Assembly: GCA_946886425.1 (NCBI GenBank)
Contig: CAMPIP010000063.1
Location: 1-11,503, forward strand
Origin: an uncultured Actinomycetes bacterium
Lineage (GTDB): Bacteria; Actinomycetota; Thermoleophilia; Solirubrobacterales; 70-9
Direction of reading: 5' to 3'
DNA length: 11,503 bases
The notes under the pieces were generated by a model. That model saw only the letters and a program-made list of their open reading frames with translations, ran no database searches and had not been told where the DNA came from. A program made the translations under genes and the position numbers. How positions within the stretch are numbered: position 1 is the stretch's first letter; every line of letters begins with the position of its first letter. Below are positions 10,509 through 11,503 of the stretch, in pieces.

Positions 10509-11503
10509 GTGAGAATGCTCGGGGAGATTCGCTTGCCGTTGCGCGTTGCGCTGGCTCTTCTCGCGCTTGCGGCGCTGCTGCTCCCGGCCGCCGCCATCGC
10601 CGCGAAACCGGGCAAAGCCGGCGATCGCGGCTCGCTGCGCCCAGGCAGCCTCGTGCAGTTGAGCAAGAAGCGCGGCTGCATCGTCGATCGCTCGGCCCCG
10701 CTGCGCGGCTGCGAGCAGGCGCGGGCGCTGAAGGGGGCGGGGCCGTTCCTGGGCTCGCGGGCGATCGCGGTCAGCCCCGACGATCGCCACGTCTACGTCG
10801 CCTCCTCGCGCAGCAACGCGATCGCGATCTTCCGGCGCCTGCCCGGCAACGGGGCGCTCCGCCAGGCTCCCCGCGCCAACGGCTGCATCGCCAGCAAAGG
10901 CGCCGAAGACTGCGCCCGGGCGGTCGGGCTGAACGGGGTCAACTCGGTGGCGGTCAGCGCCGACGGCCGCAACGTCTACGCGACCGCGCGGGGCAGCGAC
11001 GCCGTCACCGCTTTCCGCCGCAACCCCAACACCGGCGGCCTGCGGCAGCTGCCCGGCCCGGCCGGTTGCTGGTCCGGGCTGCCGCAGCCGAGCTGCGGTC
11101 AGGGGCGGGGCGTCGTCGGCCCCGACGTCGTCGTCGCCAGCGGCGACGGAAAGAACGTCTACGTCGGCTCCTTCTTCGGCGGCGCGGTTGCCGTCTTCAA
11201 CCGTGAAGCGCCGCTCGGCGGTCTCTCGCAGCCGGCCGGCAGCGCCGGCTGCCTCGCCGCGGCGATCTCCGGCTGCGCGACCGCCGTCGGGCTCGGCGCG
11301 CCCGAGGGGATGGCGATCAGCTCCAACGGCGGCAGCCTCTACGTCGCCAACGCCCTCGCCGACACCGTCCTCACCTTCTCGCGCGACCGTGACAGCGGCG
11401 TGCTCGCGCAGGCGACCGACGGCAGCGGCTGCTTCGCCGCCGCCGAAGCCGGCGGCTGCAGGGCCGCGGTCCAGATCGAAGGCGCCAACGCGATCGCGAT
11501 CGC
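10509..11503 (+). CDS. Exported beta-propeller (lactonase/YVTN-like) protein with Cys-pair repeats, 3' cut by window
   Basis: An open frame running off the window end (331 codons visible). Residues 1-33 form a signal peptide (basic start, then a Leu/Ala core ending AAAIAA). About five repeats of roughly 45-55 residues follow, each with AVSxDxxxVYV, a strand ending in F-R-R or similar, G-x-L-x-Q, and a cysteine pair: GCIVDRSAPLRGC, GCIASKGAEDC, GCWSGLPQPSC, GCLAAAISGC, GCFAAAEAGGC. This is the 7-bladed propeller pattern of the lactonase/YVTN group; the paired cysteines probably make one disulfide per blade outside the cell. The enzymatic activity is unknown and the repeats could be purely structural. 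GTG 10509 has GAGG 8 bases upstream; ATG 10515 is an alternative. It lies 39 bp after the enoyl-CoA gene. Confidence 0.8.
   Translation, partial: MRMLGEIRLPLRVALALLALAALLLPAAAIAAKPGKAGDRGSLRPGSLVQLSKKRGCIVDRSAPLRGCEQARALKGAGPFLGSRAIAVSPDDRHVYVASSRSNAIAIFRRLPGNGALRQAPRANGCIASKGAEDCARAVGLNGVNSVAVSADGRNVYATARGSDAVTAFRRNPNTGGLRQLPGPAGCWSGLPQPSCGQGRGVVGPDVVVASGDGKNVYVGSFFGGAVAVFNREAPLGGLSQPAGSAGCLAAAISGCATAVGLGAPEGMAISSNGGSLYVANALADTVLTFSRDRDSGVLAQATDGSGCFAAAEAGGCRAAVQIEGANAIAI

Overview
The window is a GC-rich, densely packed stretch of actinobacterial chromosome. Codon third positions are almost all G or C, GTG starts are common, and a mycobacterial-type ethR/ethA pair is present. Together with the MEDS-ATPase anti-sigma protein and a cysteine-rich repeat propeller, this suggests Thermoleophilia (Solirubrobacterales-like), but the taxonomic call is inference. 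No RNA genes, CRISPR arrays, insertion sequences or prophage genes were seen.

Layout. (1) 2-946: a LigD-type polymerase/primase domain (NHEJ repair) whose start is not visible. (2) 981-3054: a heme-oxygenase-like di-iron enzyme followed 7 bp later by a family 2 glycosyltransferase with C-terminal membrane segments. (3) 2988-3620, minus strand: a compact three-gene set, zinc-ribbon protein, 54-aa unknown protein and CDGSH iron-sulfur protein. The last gene overlaps the 3' end of the glycosyltransferase. (4) 3767-4678: a two-domain MEDS/HATPase regulator of the RsbA anti-sigma type. (5) 4692-7760: the best-supported regulatory unit. A close EthR homologue is divergent from a short-chain dehydrogenase (SDR) gene, which overlaps by 4 bp an EthA-type Baeyer-Villiger monooxygenase gene. 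The intergenic region holds two facing promoters and a 45-bp array of five alternating half-sites at exact 10-bp spacing. (6) 7931-8587: a secreted M15-type zinc peptidase. (7) 8754-8921: a 55-aa two-helix membrane protein behind a sigma-B-like promoter. (8) 8938-9770: an XRE regulator/nucleotidyltransferase pair that looks like a toxin-antitoxin module with its own perfect inverted repeat. (9) 9786-10469: an enoyl-CoA hydratase/isomerase. (10) 10509 to the end: an exported beta-propeller protein with a cysteine pair in each repeat, cut by the window edge.

How the parts work together. The EthR unit probably senses a small hydrophobic ligand and derepresses an oxidation pair: the SDR could make a ketone from an alcohol and the monooxygenase could turn the ketone into an ester. 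The SDR carries a perfect 33-bp in-frame tandem duplication. The XRE protein probably represses its own operon by binding the inverted repeat that contains the -10 element. Several genes (ethR, the SDR, the XRE gene, possibly the M15 peptidase) have a -10-like hexamer only 6 to 9 bases before the start codon, which suggests leaderless mRNAs.

Functional calls rest on motif reading and remembered family sequences; no search was run.
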